A stretch of 36,301 nt of DNA from contig LFRU01000052.1 of NCBI GenBank assembly GCA_001512495.1, forward strand, positions 12,439 to 48,739, given 5' to 3'. This DNA is from Syntrophothermus sp. DTU052 (GTDB lineage: Bacteria > Bacillota > Syntrophomonadia > Syntrophomonadales > DTU052). Both the position numbers and the translations under genes were made by a program. Of this stretch, positions 16,578 through 25,238 are shown piece after piece (positions within the stretch are counted from its first letter, which is position 1; each line of letters begins with the position of its first letter). Under the pieces are notes generated by a model. That model was given only the letters and a program-made list of their open reading frames with translations. It was not told the DNA's origin and did not search any database.

Positions 16578-16603
16578 AAAAGAGGATGTTCCGAAGAACA
16601 TCC
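16578..16603 (-). terminator. UUCG-capped intrinsic terminator on the minus strand
   Basis: On the minus strand GGATGTTC-TTCG-GAACATCC (8 perfect pairs, stable UUCG tetraloop) is followed by TCTTTTTAT. This is a textbook rho-independent terminator, yet no minus-strand gene precedes it before the divergent ttcA-like gene. It implies a short unannotated transcript. Confidence 0.75.
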
Positions 16604-16853
16604 ATGTCCGCCATGAAGGTGGAGGCCTCCATTGAGCTTGAAATTAAGTTTGACCGCCGCCAAAAAAACGGATAGTATTCTTCTATAATCCCCGGAATAT
16701 GAACAGCTGTACGATGGAAAGGTAGGACCGTAGCTCGAGAGTTCACAATCAAAAAGGGACAGCAAGTTCCCCTCCAGGTGAATAAGTAAACAGATTATGT
16801 GAGGACAAAAATACCTCTACGGTTTTCTCAGCTATAAACAGGGAGTACAGGTT

Positions 16854-17567
16854 ATGAGTTCAAAAACACTTTTCCGCCAAATCAAAGCGGCTAACCTGAA
16901 GTACCGGATGGTACAAACAGGTGATCGGATTGCAGTAGGACTTTCCGGAGGCAAAGACAGTCTGGTTCTGCTGCACGCTCTACGATTATTAAAGGATTAT
17001 ACCCCCTTGGAGTTTGAATTGTTCCCTGTAACCATTGATCTGGGATGGGGCGATGACTGGAGTCTTATCTCCGAGCACTGCGCGGCCCTGGGTTTGCCGC
17101 ACTCCATCGTAAAGACGCAGATTGGCCCCCTGGTTTTTGAAGAGCGTAAGGAATCCAACCCCTGTGCTCTTTGTTCCAACCTGAGATCCGGCTCCCTCAA
17201 CCGTACTGCTGTTCAATTAGGCTGTAACAAGGTAGCTCTGGGACATCACCTGGATGACGCCTTGGTTACACTGATAATGTCGATGATGTTTGAAGGAAGA
17301 TACCGTACTTTCCGACCGGTAACGCATCTGAGCCGCATGAATCTTTTTCTCATTCGACCTCTGATCTATGTTGAAGAAAAACTGGTGGCGAAAACAGCCA
17401 AAACCCTGTATCTTCCGGTTAAGAGCAGCCGGTGTCCGGTTACCGGTGCCACCAACCGCGAAAAGGTTAAAAGTTTCCTGGACGCGCTGGAGTCCCATTA
17501 TCCATCCAGTAAGCGGCGGATGTTAAAGGCCATGGAAAACGCCGATGCCAATAGTTTCTGGGACTAA
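16854..17567 (+). CDS. TtcA-like tRNA 2-thiocytidine biosynthesis PP-loop ATPase
   Basis: Cytoplasmic PP-loop ATPase of 237 aa, TtcA/TilS superfamily. The PP-loop SGGKDS is at residues 31-36 (VGLSGGKDSLVLLHAL). A CxxC pair (Cys104, Cys107 in NPCALCSNLRSG) and a third Cys193 (SSRCPVTG) match the three Fe-S ligands of TtcA, which makes 2-thiocytidine at tRNA position 32. GHHLDDALVTLIMSMMFEGR is the second hallmark of this group. At 237 aa it is shorter than E. coli TtcA (about 310 aa) and belongs to the compact Gram-positive branch, so the exact target is inferred. ATG at 16854 is preceded by GGGAGTACAGG. It lies upstream of lexA with a 113-nt gap. Confidence 0.85.
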   Translation: MSSKTLFRQIKAANLKYRMVQTGDRIAVGLSGGKDSLVLLHALRLLKDYTPLEFELFPVTIDLGWGDDWSLISEHCAALGLPHSIVKTQIGPLVFEERKESNPCALCSNLRSGSLNRTAVQLGCNKVALGHHLDDALVTLIMSMMFEGRYRTFRPVTHLSRMNLFLIRPLIYVEEKLVAKTAKTLYLPVKSSRCPVTGATNREKVKSFLDALESHYPSSKRRMLKAMENADANSFWD

Positions 17568-17621
17568 CCGGCGGTCCAACTCCCGCCTACTCTAATATTT
17601 CCGCCTCCGGCGAATGATAGG

Positions 17622-17636
17622 CGAACAATTGTTTTC
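17622..17636 (+). promoter_or_regulatory. SOS (LexA) box upstream of lexA
   Basis: CGAACAATTGTTTTC closely matches the Gram-positive LexA consensus CGAACRNRYGTTYC with two mismatches. It overlaps the -35 region of the lexA promoter, which fits autorepression. Confidence 0.7.
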
Positions 17637-17658
17637 ATTTCCTTATCCATGCTATACT
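17629..17658 (+). promoter_or_regulatory. lexA promoter
   Basis: TTGTTT (17629-17634), 18-bp spacer, TATACT (17653-17658). The -35 box lies inside the SOS box. Confidence 0.6.
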
Positions 17659-17680
17659 GAATAAAAACTGGAGGGGAAAA

Positions 17681-18301
17681 ATGAATTCCAAAACTGCCCT
17701 TACTGCCAGGCAACAGGAGATTTTCGACTATCTGCAGACCCATATAAAAAAACATGGTTATCCGCCGTCGGTTCGGGAAATCGGCCAGGCTTTGGGGCTT
17801 AGCTCCAGTTCTACTGTTCATGCACACTTGACCCAGCTTGAAGATAAAGGATGGATACGAAGGGATCCCACCAAACCCCGGGCAATTGAAATACTGGCGG
17901 ATGATAACGAAGAAAAGCTCGAACCGGAAGTAATTACCCTCCCGATTGTCGGCAAAGTTGCCGCCGGTGTTCCTATAACCGCAATTGAGAATATCGATGG
18001 ATATGTGAGCGTCTCCGCTGATTTTCTCGGTAAGGGTAACCACTTTTTGTTGCGGGTAAGCGGTGACAGCATGATTGAGGCCGGAATCCTGGACGGTGAC
18101 CTGGTTATTGTTCGGGCTCAAGAGGTAGCCGAAAACGGGGATATCGTAGTGGCTTTACTGGATGACGAGGCCACAGTTAAGCGCTTTTACCGTCGAACCG
18201 ACCATGTGGAGCTACTGCCTGAGAATCCGAGCATGGAGCCGATTATTGTTGAAAACGTTGTTATATCCGGGATTGTAAAGGGTCTGATACGGCGTATGTA
18301 G
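17681..18301 (+). CDS. lexA: LexA, SOS-response transcriptional repressor
   Basis: Repressor of DNA-damage genes, 206 aa, usual length. The N-terminal winged helix-turn-helix (about 1-70) reads [12 protein letters not shown] and [23 protein letters not shown]. The C-terminal S24 self-cleavage domain has the Ala95-Gly96 cleavage site (VAAGVP), catalytic Ser130 ([11 protein letters not shown]) and Lys167 (EATVKRFYR). RecA-stimulated autocleavage inactivates it. ATG at 17681 follows TGGAGGGG. An SOS box overlaps its promoter, so it is probably autoregulated. It is convergent with glnA. Confidence 0.97.
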   Translation: MNSKTALTARQQEIFDYLQTHIKKHGYPPSVREIGQALGLSSSSTVHAHLTQLEDKGWIRRDPTKPRAIEILADDNEEKLEPEVITLPIVGKVAAGVPITAIENIDGYVSVSADFLGKGNHFLLRVSGDSMIEAGILDGDLVIVRAQEVAENGDIVVALLDDEATVKRFYRRTDHVELLPENPSMEPIIVENVVISGIVKGLIRRM

Positions 18302-18362
18302 CCGGAGTTATTGAGCGCACCGTGTTGTAATCCGGCCGGCCGGTATTTATCAAAGACCAACG

Positions 18363-19688
18363 TTAAAAGGTGGTCAGATACTGGTCAATTTCCCACTGAT
18401 GCACCCGGGCCCGGTAATCGTCCCATTCCAGCCGTTTGGCATGCATATAGCGGCTGTATATGTGCGGTCCCAGGGCTTCCTGCACCAGCTTATCGTGTCT
18501 TAGTTCCCGCAGTGCTTCTCTCAGGGTTCCGGGAAGGCTCTGGATCCCGGCGTCCTCTCTGGCATAGACATCCATGTCGTAGATATTTTTGTCAACTGAA
18601 GGCGGACATAACGTACGGTTCTTGATGCCTTCCAGCCCGGTCTTAAGTATGACTGCCAGGGCCAGGTAGGGATTGCATGTGGGATCGGGGTTCCTCAGTT
18701 CCAATCTGGTGCCGATACCCCGGCGGGCTGGAATCCGGATCAGTGGGCTGCGGTTCTTATGGGACCAGGCAATATACAACGGGGCCTCGTACCCGGGAAC
18801 CAACCTTTTATAAGAATTAACGGTAGGATTTGTTACCGCAGTTATGGCCGCTGCATGTTCCAGCACCCCGGCGATAAAGTACATGGCCACATCGCTCAAC
18901 CCATTGGGTGATGACGGATCATCGAAGGCATTTTTGTTGTCCTTAAATAACGAAATATTTAGATGCATGCCGGATCCGGCCAATCCGAAAATCGGTTTCG
19001 GCATAAAGGTTGCATGCAGTCCGTGCTTTTGGGCAATGGTACGAACGACAATACGAAAAGTAATCACTCGATCTGCGGTAGTAAGGGCATCAGCATATTT
19101 GAAGTCGATCTCATGCTGTCCTGGAGCCACCTCATGATGAGAGGCCTCAATCTCAAAACCCATGTCCTGCAGGGTCAGAACCATTTCTCTGCGCGCATCT
19201 TCTCCCAAATCAACCGGGGCCAGGTCAAAGTAACCTGCTTTGTCGTGGGTTTCCAGAGTCGGACGACCCTGACTGTCTTTTAAAAACATAAAGAACTCGG
19301 CCTCCGGGCCGACATTCATCTGATATCCTGCGGCTTCAGCTTCAGCTACCACTCTTTTGAGGTTAACACGGGGACATCCGGGGAAAGGCTCTTTATTAGA
19401 ATCGTATACATCACAGATCAAACGGGCTGTTTTGCCATCCCGGGTTGTCTTCCAGGGATAGATCGTAAAAGTGTTGGGATCCGGCATCAGGTACATATCC
19501 GATTCCTCAATGCGGGCAAATCCCTCAATTGAGGAACCGTCGAACATCAGATCCCCATCCAGGGCTTTCTCCAACTGGTCAACTGTTATCGACACATTCT
19601 TGGGCATTCCCATAATGTCAGTGAACTGCAGCCTGACAAATCGCACGTTCTGTTCTTCCGCCAATTTGATTAATTCCTTTTTGTTCAT
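18363..19688 (-). CDS. glnA: Glutamine synthetase, type I (GSI-alpha-like)
   Basis: Makes glutamine from glutamate, ammonia and ATP; dodecameric cytoplasmic enzyme. 441 aa, the GSI-alpha length of Firmicutes and archaea. Motifs in order: FDGSSIEGF (the Asp latch loop), NVGPEAEFF (metal-binding Glu), [27 protein letters not shown] and [16 protein letters not shown]. No adenylylation-site signature of GSI-beta is evident. The ATG at 19688 is chosen over the ORF-track start three codons upstream because AAAGGGTGG then has proper spacing. It lies 73 nt after the DUF456 gene on the same strand. No GlnR-type operator was recognised upstream. Confidence 0.96.
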   Translation of the reverse strand: MNKKELIKLAEEQNVRFVRLQFTDIMGMPKNVSITVDQLEKALDGDLMFDGSSIEGFARIEESDMYLMPDPNTFTIYPWKTTRDGKTARLICDVYDSNKEPFPGCPRVNLKRVVAEAEAAGYQMNVGPEAEFFMFLKDSQGRPTLETHDKAGYFDLAPVDLGEDARREMVLTLQDMGFEIEASHHEVAPGQHEIDFKYADALTTADRVITFRIVVRTIAQKHGLHATFMPKPIFGLAGSGMHLNISLFKDNKNAFDDPSSPNGLSDVAMYFIAGVLEHAAAITAVTNPTVNSYKRLVPGYEAPLYIAWSHKNRSPLIRIPARRGIGTRLELRNPDPTCNPYLALAVILKTGLEGIKNRTLCPPSVDKNIYDMDVYAREDAGIQSLPGTLREALRELRHDKLVQEALGPHIYSRYMHAKRLEWDDYRARVHQWEIDQYLTTF

Positions 19689-19761
19689 TCCATCCACCCT
19701 TTATCATAAGTCCTTGACAGATTCCGCTCTGAGGCTAAAGAGGTTACACCTGTTACTCCCA

Positions 19762-20238
19762 TTAGAATACCACTACCAGAAAGGAGATTAACATCCCGGT
19801 TCCCAGGAGAACCTTAAAGGCAATGCCGGCAAATATGCCGATGACCGAACCGGAAGCCACGGTAATCGCCCGGTTGAGATCGCGCAGAAACAGGTATTCC
19901 CCGATCAGAGCCCCCACCCACGGACCAACCAGAATTCCTATGGGACCAAAGAATATACCCACAATGATACCCAATCCAGCACCCAGCATCCCCACTTTGC
20001 TTGATCCGGCCTTTTGTGCGCCCCAGATACCTGCAATGTAATCTATCAGGACCGATAGGAGAGCCAAAGCACCGATAATGGCAATGTAGTGAACGCTGAT
20101 AACGTTAAAGCCTTCGTACCAGCCATAAACCAGAATGGCTAGAAATATAATTGGAATACCGGGCAGGACCGGCAGGAAACTGCCGGCAATACCGATCACC
20201 ATAACCACGATGGCCAGAATAATGGCAATTATATCCAT
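19762..20238 (-). CDS. DUF456-family membrane protein
   Basis: Small integral membrane protein, 158 aa, DUF456. About four hydrophobic segments: residues 2-35 (re-entrant double segment with PVLPGIPIIF), about 50-72, 80-105 (Gly-rich GMLGAGLGIIVGIFFGPIGI) and about 128-157. The Gly-rich repeated helices are the family hallmark, reminiscent of glycine-zipper domains. Function unknown. ATG at 20238 with AGGGGG upstream. It precedes glnA but nothing functional links them. Confidence 0.85.
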   Translation of the reverse strand: MDIIAIILAIVVMVIGIAGSFLPVLPGIPIIFLAILVYGWYEGFNVISVHYIAIIGALALLSVLIDYIAGIWGAQKAGSSKVGMLGAGLGIIVGIFFGPIGILVGPWVGALIGEYLFLRDLNRAITVASGSVIGIFAGIAFKVLLGTGMLISFLVVVF

Positions 20239-20278
20239 ATCAATCCCCCTAATCCCCGCATTATTTCAGGTTGATCTG

Positions 20279-20284
20279 ATTATA
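20279..20284 (-). promoter_or_regulatory. Possible -10 element upstream of the DUF456 gene
   Basis: TATAAT on the minus strand, 40 nt upstream of the start codon, directly preceded by TG. The -35 is weak, so this is only a candidate promoter for DUF456-glnA. Confidence 0.35.
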
Positions 20285-20391
20285 CAGATTACATTCCAAC
20301 TATCGCCAGTGCTTCTTGGCAGGGTGAATACTTTTTAGGAGTGCGCCGGCTAGGCCAAATAATTCTGGCTTAGGTTCCCTTTCTACCGGCA

Positions 20392-21627
20392 TCAAATATC
20401 ACCATCAAAAGTCATGAGCAGTGAGACCAGCTCACTTACCACATAACGGGTGTGCTGGTAGGTAAGTCCACCCTGTAAAAATGCAGTAAACGGCTGTCTT
20501 AAGGGAGCGTCGCAGGAAAGCTCAATGGAGGCTCCCTGCACAAAGGTGCCGGCCGCCATTATTACCTCATCCTCATAACCGGGCATATAACCAAACTCCG
20601 GTACCACATGGCTGTCGACCGGCGACAACGCCTGTACCCTGCGGATAAAAGCTTCCAAATGTTTACGGCTGGGCAGTTCCACCACCTGAACGATATCACC
20701 CCGTTCCTCGTCCCACTCCGGAGATACCTTTAACCCTAGGCTGCCCAACACAGCAGATGCCAGAACTGCCCCCTTCAGCGATTCCCCCACGACATGCGGT
20801 GCCAGGAACAGGCCCTGGTAGACGGTTCTGAGATCATAGAGACTGGGGCCTATCTCCATGCCCAGCCCGGGAGCTATCAGGTGATCGGCCACGAGTTCAA
20901 CCAGATCCCCTTTGCCGACGATGTATCCGCCACCGGCGGCCAGACCCCCACCCGGGTTTTTGATCAACGACCCTGCGATGAGTTCAGCACCTAAATGGCC
21001 GGGTTCCCACTCGTCGACGAACTCACCGTAGCAGTTGTCAACCAGGATTAGCGTCCGGGGGCTTGTCTCTTTAACCGCCTTAATTATCTCAGCTATTTCT
21101 CCGGTAGACAAAGTCTTTCTACGACTGCTGTAACCGCGTGATCTCTGCAGCAGAACCATACGCGGCTTCTGCGCCAGTGCTGAGGCCAGATTCGCTATAT
21201 CACAGGAACCGTCGCCTGCGATTGGAACCTCGATATACCTGACGCCGTTTGCAGTCAGACCGTTCTTGCCGGTTATTACGCGGTAGAGCGTATCATAGGG
21301 GCTGCCCATTACTGAAACCAGAAGGTCATCGGGTTTAAGCAGGGCAAAAAGACAGCATGACAGGGCATGGGTACCTGAAACAAGCTGCGATCTTACCAGA
21401 GCCTCCTCCCCTCCGAATATGCTGGCATACATGCTTTCCAGGGTTTCCCTGCCCAGGTCGTGATAGCCGTATCCGGTGCCGGTGGCAAAATGCTGGGGGG
21501 AAACCCGATGAGCCCTGAAAGCCTCCAGCACCCGCTTTTGGTTGCAGTAGGAGACTGCTTCTATCCGTCGAAAAACGGACTTTACCTTGTTTTCCGCCTC
21601 CTGTATCAAGCTTTCCGCGCTACTCAT
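20392..21627 (-). CDS. PLP-dependent methionine gamma-lyase-like protein (YnbB, 'aluminium resistance' family)
   Basis: Fold-type I PLP enzyme, 411 aa, of the Met_gamma_lyase family related to B. subtilis YnbB. The PLP-binding lysine is in GSLIKNPGGGLAAGGGYIVG (Lys223), with Asp in LILVDNCYGEF and the GSPYDTLY phosphate-loop region. Old annotations say aluminium resistance or cystathionine beta-lyase; the physiological substrate is not established. The ATG at 21627 is preferred because GTGAGGTT precedes it. It overlaps the hflX stop by 8 nt (ATGAGTAG), giving translational coupling. The hflX-ynbB arrangement is common in Firmicutes. Confidence 0.88.
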   Translation of the reverse strand: MSSAESLIQEAENKVKSVFRRIEAVSYCNQKRVLEAFRAHRVSPQHFATGTGYGYHDLGRETLESMYASIFGGEEALVRSQLVSGTHALSCCLFALLKPDDLLVSVMGSPYDTLYRVITGKNGLTANGVRYIEVPIAGDGSCDIANLASALAQKPRMVLLQRSRGYSSRRKTLSTGEIAEIIKAVKETSPRTLILVDNCYGEFVDEWEPGHLGAELIAGSLIKNPGGGLAAGGGYIVGKGDLVELVADHLIAPGLGMEIGPSLYDLRTVYQGLFLAPHVVGESLKGAVLASAVLGSLGLKVSPEWDEERGDIVQVVELPSRKHLEAFIRRVQALSPVDSHVVPEFGYMPGYEDEVIMAAGTFVQGASIELSCDAPLRQPFTAFLQGGLTYQHTRYVVSELVSLLMTFDGDI

Positions 21628-22876
21628 AATTAACCTCACCATTCAGAGCTTGTAATACTCGTCCCAACAAAGTCCGTGAACCCCGTACCTGCAGCTGGAT
21701 CCCGGACGGCAGGTGTTTTCGCTGCAGGACCTGGCTGTTATCATAGAGGAGGTTTACGAGGTCACCCCGACTGTAAGGAATACTTAACGTTATTTCTGTG
21801 GCTTCCGCATAAAGAAGCTGTTGTATCCGTTCCAACAATTCGGGTATTCCCTGTCCTGTAAACGCCGAAACCATTATGCCTTCAGGCAGAATTGTTTGGA
21901 GGCGTTCCACTTCTACCGGCGGCAGCAAGTCTACTTTATTATATACCTTAAGCTCCAGACGGGGACGGTTATCTATCTCGGCTACCACTTTTTCTACCGT
22001 CTTCATCCGCTTTTCAATGCCGGGGGTCGATACATCCAGCACATGAAGCAGAAGATCGGCCTCTTTTACTTCCATCAGGGTAGCCTGAAAGGAGGCCACC
22101 AATTGGTGGGGCAGCTTGTTTATAAAACCCACCGTATCACTCAGGACGAAATGCCCACCTTCAGGAAACTCCACCCGGCGCCCGGTGGTATCCAGGGTGG
22201 CGAACAACCGGGGGTCTCCTACTTCCTCCGAGCCGGTAAGCGCGGCCATGATAGTTGACTTCCCGGCATTAGTATAACCTACCAGTGATACCATCGGCAC
22301 TTCCCGCTGCTTTCTCCAACGTCGGGTTAAATCCCGATGTCGGGTTATATCATCCAGTTCCATTTCCAGTTCTTTAATTCTCTGGCGGACCTTCCTTCGG
22401 TCTGTCTCCAGCTTCGTTTCTCCCGGTCCCCGGGTACCAATACCCCCACCCAACCTCGACAGCTCGGTCCCGCGGCCGGAAAGCCGCGGCAGGTGATACC
22501 TTAAACGGGCCAGCTCAACCTGGATCTTCCCCTCGGCGGTATGAGCCCGTTGAGCAAATATGTCCAGGATTACTCCGGTACGGTCGGTAACCGCAGTTTC
22601 TAGAAATCCGGCAATATTCCTCTGCTGAGATAGGGTCAGTTCGTCATCACAAACAACCAGTTCAGCTGATGACTGTTTGACCATATCCCGCAGGGCTTCC
22701 AGTTTGCCTTTACCCAGGTAGAAACGGGGTTCAGGCTGCGGCCGCCTCTGGGTGACGGAGCCCAACACCTCATAGTTTCCGCTGCTTTCTACCAGGGTTT
22801 TCAGTTCCTGGAGCTCATAGTCGGTATTGTCATTGTTGATTAATCCAAAAAGCAAGCACTTGGTGAGCACAGCCAA
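21620..22876 (-). CDS. hflX: HflX ribosome-associated GTPase
   Basis: GTPase that binds the 50S subunit and splits stalled or hibernating ribosomes under stress. 418 aa. The N-terminal HflX domain carries FYLGKGKLEAL (about 52-62) and the Gly-rich linker LSGRGTELSRLGGGIGTRGPGE precedes the G domain. G1 is GYTNAGKST (200-208), G3 DTVGF (247-251) and G4 NKVD (about 319). TTG start at 22876 with AGGAG at good spacing. It lies between the spoVK-like gene, whose terminator hairpin is just upstream, and the overlapping ynbB-like gene. Confidence 0.95.
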   Translation of the reverse strand: MAVLTKCLLFGLINNDNTDYELQELKTLVESSGNYEVLGSVTQRRPQPEPRFYLGKGKLEALRDMVKQSSAELVVCDDELTLSQQRNIAGFLETAVTDRTGVILDIFAQRAHTAEGKIQVELARLRYHLPRLSGRGTELSRLGGGIGTRGPGETKLETDRRKVRQRIKELEMELDDITRHRDLTRRWRKQREVPMVSLVGYTNAGKSTIMAALTGSEEVGDPRLFATLDTTGRRVEFPEGGHFVLSDTVGFINKLPHQLVASFQATLMEVKEADLLLHVLDVSTPGIEKRMKTVEKVVAEIDNRPRLELKVYNKVDLLPPVEVERLQTILPEGIMVSAFTGQGIPELLERIQQLLYAEATEITLSIPYSRGDLVNLLYDNSQVLQRKHLPSGIQLQVRGSRTLLGRVLQALNGEVNYE

Positions 22877-22893
22877 ACCTCTCTCCTAAATAT

Positions 22894-22913
22894 AAAAACC
22901 GCGGAAATCGCGG
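22894..22913 (-). terminator. Short terminator between spoVK-like gene and hflX
   Basis: On the minus strand CCGCG-ATTTC-CGCGG is followed by TTTTT. The stem is only 5 bp but all G-C, and lies just after the spoVK-like stop. Partial termination or attenuation is possible because hflX follows in 20 nt. Confidence 0.5.
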
Positions 22914-22941
22914 GCGGACATCATGCATGTTCACAAGCTTA

Positions 22942-23871
22942 TTAATACACATCCGATTCCTCCACTGTTAACAGTGCCCTCCGGCCTACCGAACTCTGAG
23001 TTATCAAGCGAAGTGCCTGCTGCCTTACGATCCTTTCCACCAGGTTTCTTATATAACGGGCATTGCCGTCATACCGCGGACGGTTGCGGCAGTAAGATAC
23101 GATATGGTGGCGGAGTTTCCAGCGGGCCTTATTACTCAAAACATACTCTCTCTGTTCAAACATCTGCAGTGCAATTTCAAACAATTCCTCCGCTGTGTAA
23201 TCGGGAAACTCCACATGAATGGGAAAGCGCGACTTTAATCCCGGGTTGCTGCGGATAAATGCATCCATTTCATCACAGTATCCAGCGAGAATCACCACCA
23301 GATTATCGCGGTGGTCCTCCAGGTTCTTGACCAGCGTAGCGATGGCTTCCCTGCCGAAATCCTTGTCTCCCCCTTGAGCCAGGGTATAGGCTTCGTCAAT
23401 GAAGAGGATTCCTCCGAGGCTTCTTCTTATCTGTTCCCGAGTTTTTTGAGCGGTATGTCCGATGTATTCTCCGACCAGATCTGCTCTCTCTACCTCCAGC
23501 AGGTGTCCCCTGCTTAAAAAGCCCAATTCCTTAAACAACTTCCCCAGGATTCTGGCCACTGTTGTCTTTCCGGTACCTGGATTGCCCTTAAAAACCATAT
23601 GCAGGACAATTGGTTCCGACTTTATGTTTTCTTCAGCCCGTTTTCTCTGTACCAGGGAAAAAGCCGAGACTTCCCAGATAAGCTTTTTAACCTGATCAAG
23701 ACCGATAAGTGAATAAAGCTCCGTAAATGCATGGGAATCCTTCTTCTCACTTAAGGGTGTTGCCATCACAATAGGGTCAACAACCTCCGGTTTCTGGGGG
23801 TCATCCAGATAGCGCAGGGATATCTCCAATTGGCAATCACCAATCCAAAACGGATGTCGTAAAAAAGACAT
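22942..23871 (-). CDS. spoVK: SpoVK/CbbX-like AAA+ ATPase (stage V sporulation protein K)
   Basis: AAA+ ATPase, 309 aa in the open frame. Walker A GNPGTGKT (96-103), then ERADLVGEYIGHTAQKT pore region, Walker B GILFIDEAY (around 154-162), sensor 1 (LVVILAGY) and arginine-finger/sensor 2 region (NPGLKSRFP, GNARYIRNLVER). Closely resembles B. subtilis SpoVK, needed for late spore maturation, and the CbbX family. The hfq-spoVK neighbourhood is seen in many Clostridia and Bacilli. The annotated ATG lies inside a strong hairpin and its ribosome site is distant, so the true start is probably downstream, for example near the LEISLRY or MATPLSE positions. Confidence 0.87.
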   Translation of the reverse strand: MSFLRHPFWIGDCQLEISLRYLDDPQKPEVVDPIVMATPLSEKKDSHAFTELYSLIGLDQVKKLIWEVSAFSLVQRKRAEENIKSEPIVLHMVFKGNPGTGKTTVARILGKLFKELGFLSRGHLLEVERADLVGEYIGHTAQKTREQIRRSLGGILFIDEAYTLAQGGDKDFGREAIATLVKNLEDHRDNLVVILAGYCDEMDAFIRSNPGLKSRFPIHVEFPDYTAEELFEIALQMFEQREYVLSNKARWKLRHHIVSYCRNRPRYDGNARYIRNLVERIVRQQALRLITQSSVGRRALLTVEESDVY

Positions 23872-23879
23872 CCGTTTTT
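23847..23879. terminator. Strong hairpin at the hfq/spoVK junction
   Basis: Perfect 12-bp inverted repeat AAAACGGATGTC / GACATCCGTTTT with an A-rich 8-nt loop and T-runs on both sides. It lies 73 nt after the hfq stop and overlaps the annotated spoVK start. It works as a terminator in either direction; for the minus-strand operon it would end or attenuate the miaA-hfq transcript. Confidence 0.7.
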
Positions 23880-23951
23880 AATAATCCTTCAATATACTAC
23901 TCAAAACAGCCAGTAGTGGTTACACTTTATAACCGCTTAAATTAAGCCTGA

Positions 23952-24203
23952 TCATTCCTCCTCACCCTTAGTGTCCATAGCCAGTATGCTTATCGGCTTT
24001 ATGGGGGCGATGGTAGAAATGGCATGCTTGTACACCATCTGCTGCCGACCTTCTTGCTCCACGATGGCGGTAAAGTTGTCAAAACCCTTTATTAATCCTT
24101 TTATTTGAAAACCGTTAACCAGGTATATCGTAACCGGTATCTTTTCTCTCCGGATCTGGTTCAAAAACGCATCTTGCATATTTAATTGGTTTTTGGTCAC
24201 CAA
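23952..24203 (-). CDS. hfq: Hfq RNA chaperone
   Basis: Hexameric Sm-like RNA chaperone helping small RNA and mRNA regulation, 83 aa. The Sm1 motif region ([21 protein letters not shown]) and the Sm2 signature YKHAIST are intact. The N-terminal [12 protein letters not shown] matches other Hfq proteins. Start is TTG at 24203 or GTG at 24200; AGGAGGTAACA precedes both. It lies 27 nt after miaA, the conserved miaA-hfq order. Confidence 0.96.
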   Translation of the reverse strand: MVTKNQLNMQDAFLNQIRREKIPVTIYLVNGFQIKGLIKGFDNFTAIVEQEGRQQMVYKHAISTIAPIKPISILAMDTKGEEE

Positions 24204-24230
24204 TGTTACCTCCTGTTTTGTGAACTTGGT

Positions 24231-25175
24231 TTAACCTATTCTACAATCATCGATGAGAGTCCTCCTGAAATATTCATATATTTCATATATTAAGACCTCT
24301 TCATCAGTAGGTTTTGACAATTCCCACCAATTTATGCGGTGGTCCTTCCTGAACCAGGTTAGCTGGCGTTTGGCGTATCGCCTGGTATCGCGTTTGATCT
24401 GAGCAATAGTTTCCTCCCAGGACAGATAACCTTGCAGATAGCTGATAATTTGGGCGTAGCCCAGGGCCTGCATGGAGTTAAGTCCGGGTCCATATCCCCG
24501 GGCCAGCAGTCCCTGCACCTCTTCGAGTAAGCCCCTTTCCAGCATAGAATCCACTCTACGGTCCAGATGCTCATACAGCAGGGCGCGGGGCATGCTAATC
24601 CCGGCTACGGCCAGATGGTAGCGGCCGGGATTCCTCTTTTGCAGTGCGGAAAAGGGCCGTCCGGTTACCTGTATAACTTCCAAGGCCCGAATGATTCGTT
24701 TGCGGTCATTGGGGCTGATCTTGGCGGCTGCTTGGGGGTCCAGAGAACTTAACCTCTGGTGGAGAAATTGATTGCCCCGCAACTCGGCCTCCTCATTAAG
24801 TGCTCGGCGGACCTCGGGAGCTGCTTTTATGGGGTATAGTTGGTAATCGTCCACCACCACCTGATAATAAAGTCCGGTACCTCCCACCAGTACCGGTATT
24901 TTCCCCCGCTCGTTGATCTCCTTGACAAGAGGTATAACTATTTTCTGGTAGTCGGATACCGAAAACGGTTGGTCCGGGTCGCAGATATCGATCATATGAT
25001 GGGGTATGCCCATCATCTCACTCTCAGCAATCTTAGCCGTTCCCACATCCAATCCCCGGTAGATCTGCATGGAATCACAGGAAATTACCTCGATGTCCAG
25101 GAACTGTCCCACACCAACTGCTATTCTGCTCTTGCCCACCCCGGTAGGGCCAACAATAGCTGCCAGGTTCAGCAT
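24231..25175 (-). CDS. miaA: tRNA dimethylallyltransferase
   Basis: Transfers dimethylallyl from DMAPP to A37 of tRNAs reading UNN codons, the first step before MiaB methylthiolation. 314 aa. P-loop GPTGVGKS (residues 9-16), SCDSMQIYRGLDVGTAK, HHMIDICDPDQPFSV and C-terminal RYAKRQLTWFRKD. The only in-frame ATG (25175) has AGGAGG 16 nt upstream, longer than usual. It sits between the RsmJ-like methyltransferase and hfq. The partner gene miaB is 9 kb upstream in the same direction. Confidence 0.96.
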   Translation of the reverse strand: MLNLAAIVGPTGVGKSRIAVGVGQFLDIEVISCDSMQIYRGLDVGTAKIAESEMMGIPHHMIDICDPDQPFSVSDYQKIVIPLVKEINERGKIPVLVGGTGLYYQVVVDDYQLYPIKAAPEVRRALNEEAELRGNQFLHQRLSSLDPQAAAKISPNDRKRIIRALEVIQVTGRPFSALQKRNPGRYHLAVAGISMPRALLYEHLDRRVDSMLERGLLEEVQGLLARGYGPGLNSMQALGYAQIISYLQGYLSWEETIAQIKRDTRRYAKRQLTWFRKDHRINWWELSKPTDEEVLIYEIYEYFRRTLIDDCRIG

Positions 25176-25238
25176 TGCGTTTTTTCTATTGCCTCCTGTG
25201 GTAATTCCGCCAGCATTTTTGTCTATGCAGCGGCCGAC

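Larger units (their letters stand above)
16373..16853. other. 480-bp intergenic region with structured elements
   Basis: No complete gene is supported. Left to right: a coding-looking 35-codon plus-strand fragment (16467-16574); a hairpin inside it (GAACTC-GCAG / CTGC-G-GAGTTC); a minus-strand UUCG-loop terminator (16578-16603); a perfect TGGAGGCCTCCA palindrome (about 16619-16630); a weaker GGGAAC / GTCCC hairpin with a T-run on the minus strand (about 16754-16775); and the ttcA-like leader. The 92- and 61-codon minus ORFs lack ribosome sites and recognisable families. Confidence 0.5.

Noticed and set aside
16487-16765. 92- and 61-codon minus ORFs in the intergenic region
   Set aside because: No ribosome sites and no recognisable family. 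They run through the terminator hairpin and the palindromic sequence.
18302-18362. CCGGCCGGCCGG between lexA and glnA as a terminator
   Set aside because: Self-complementary but without a loop or a T-run on either strand. It is too weak to call.
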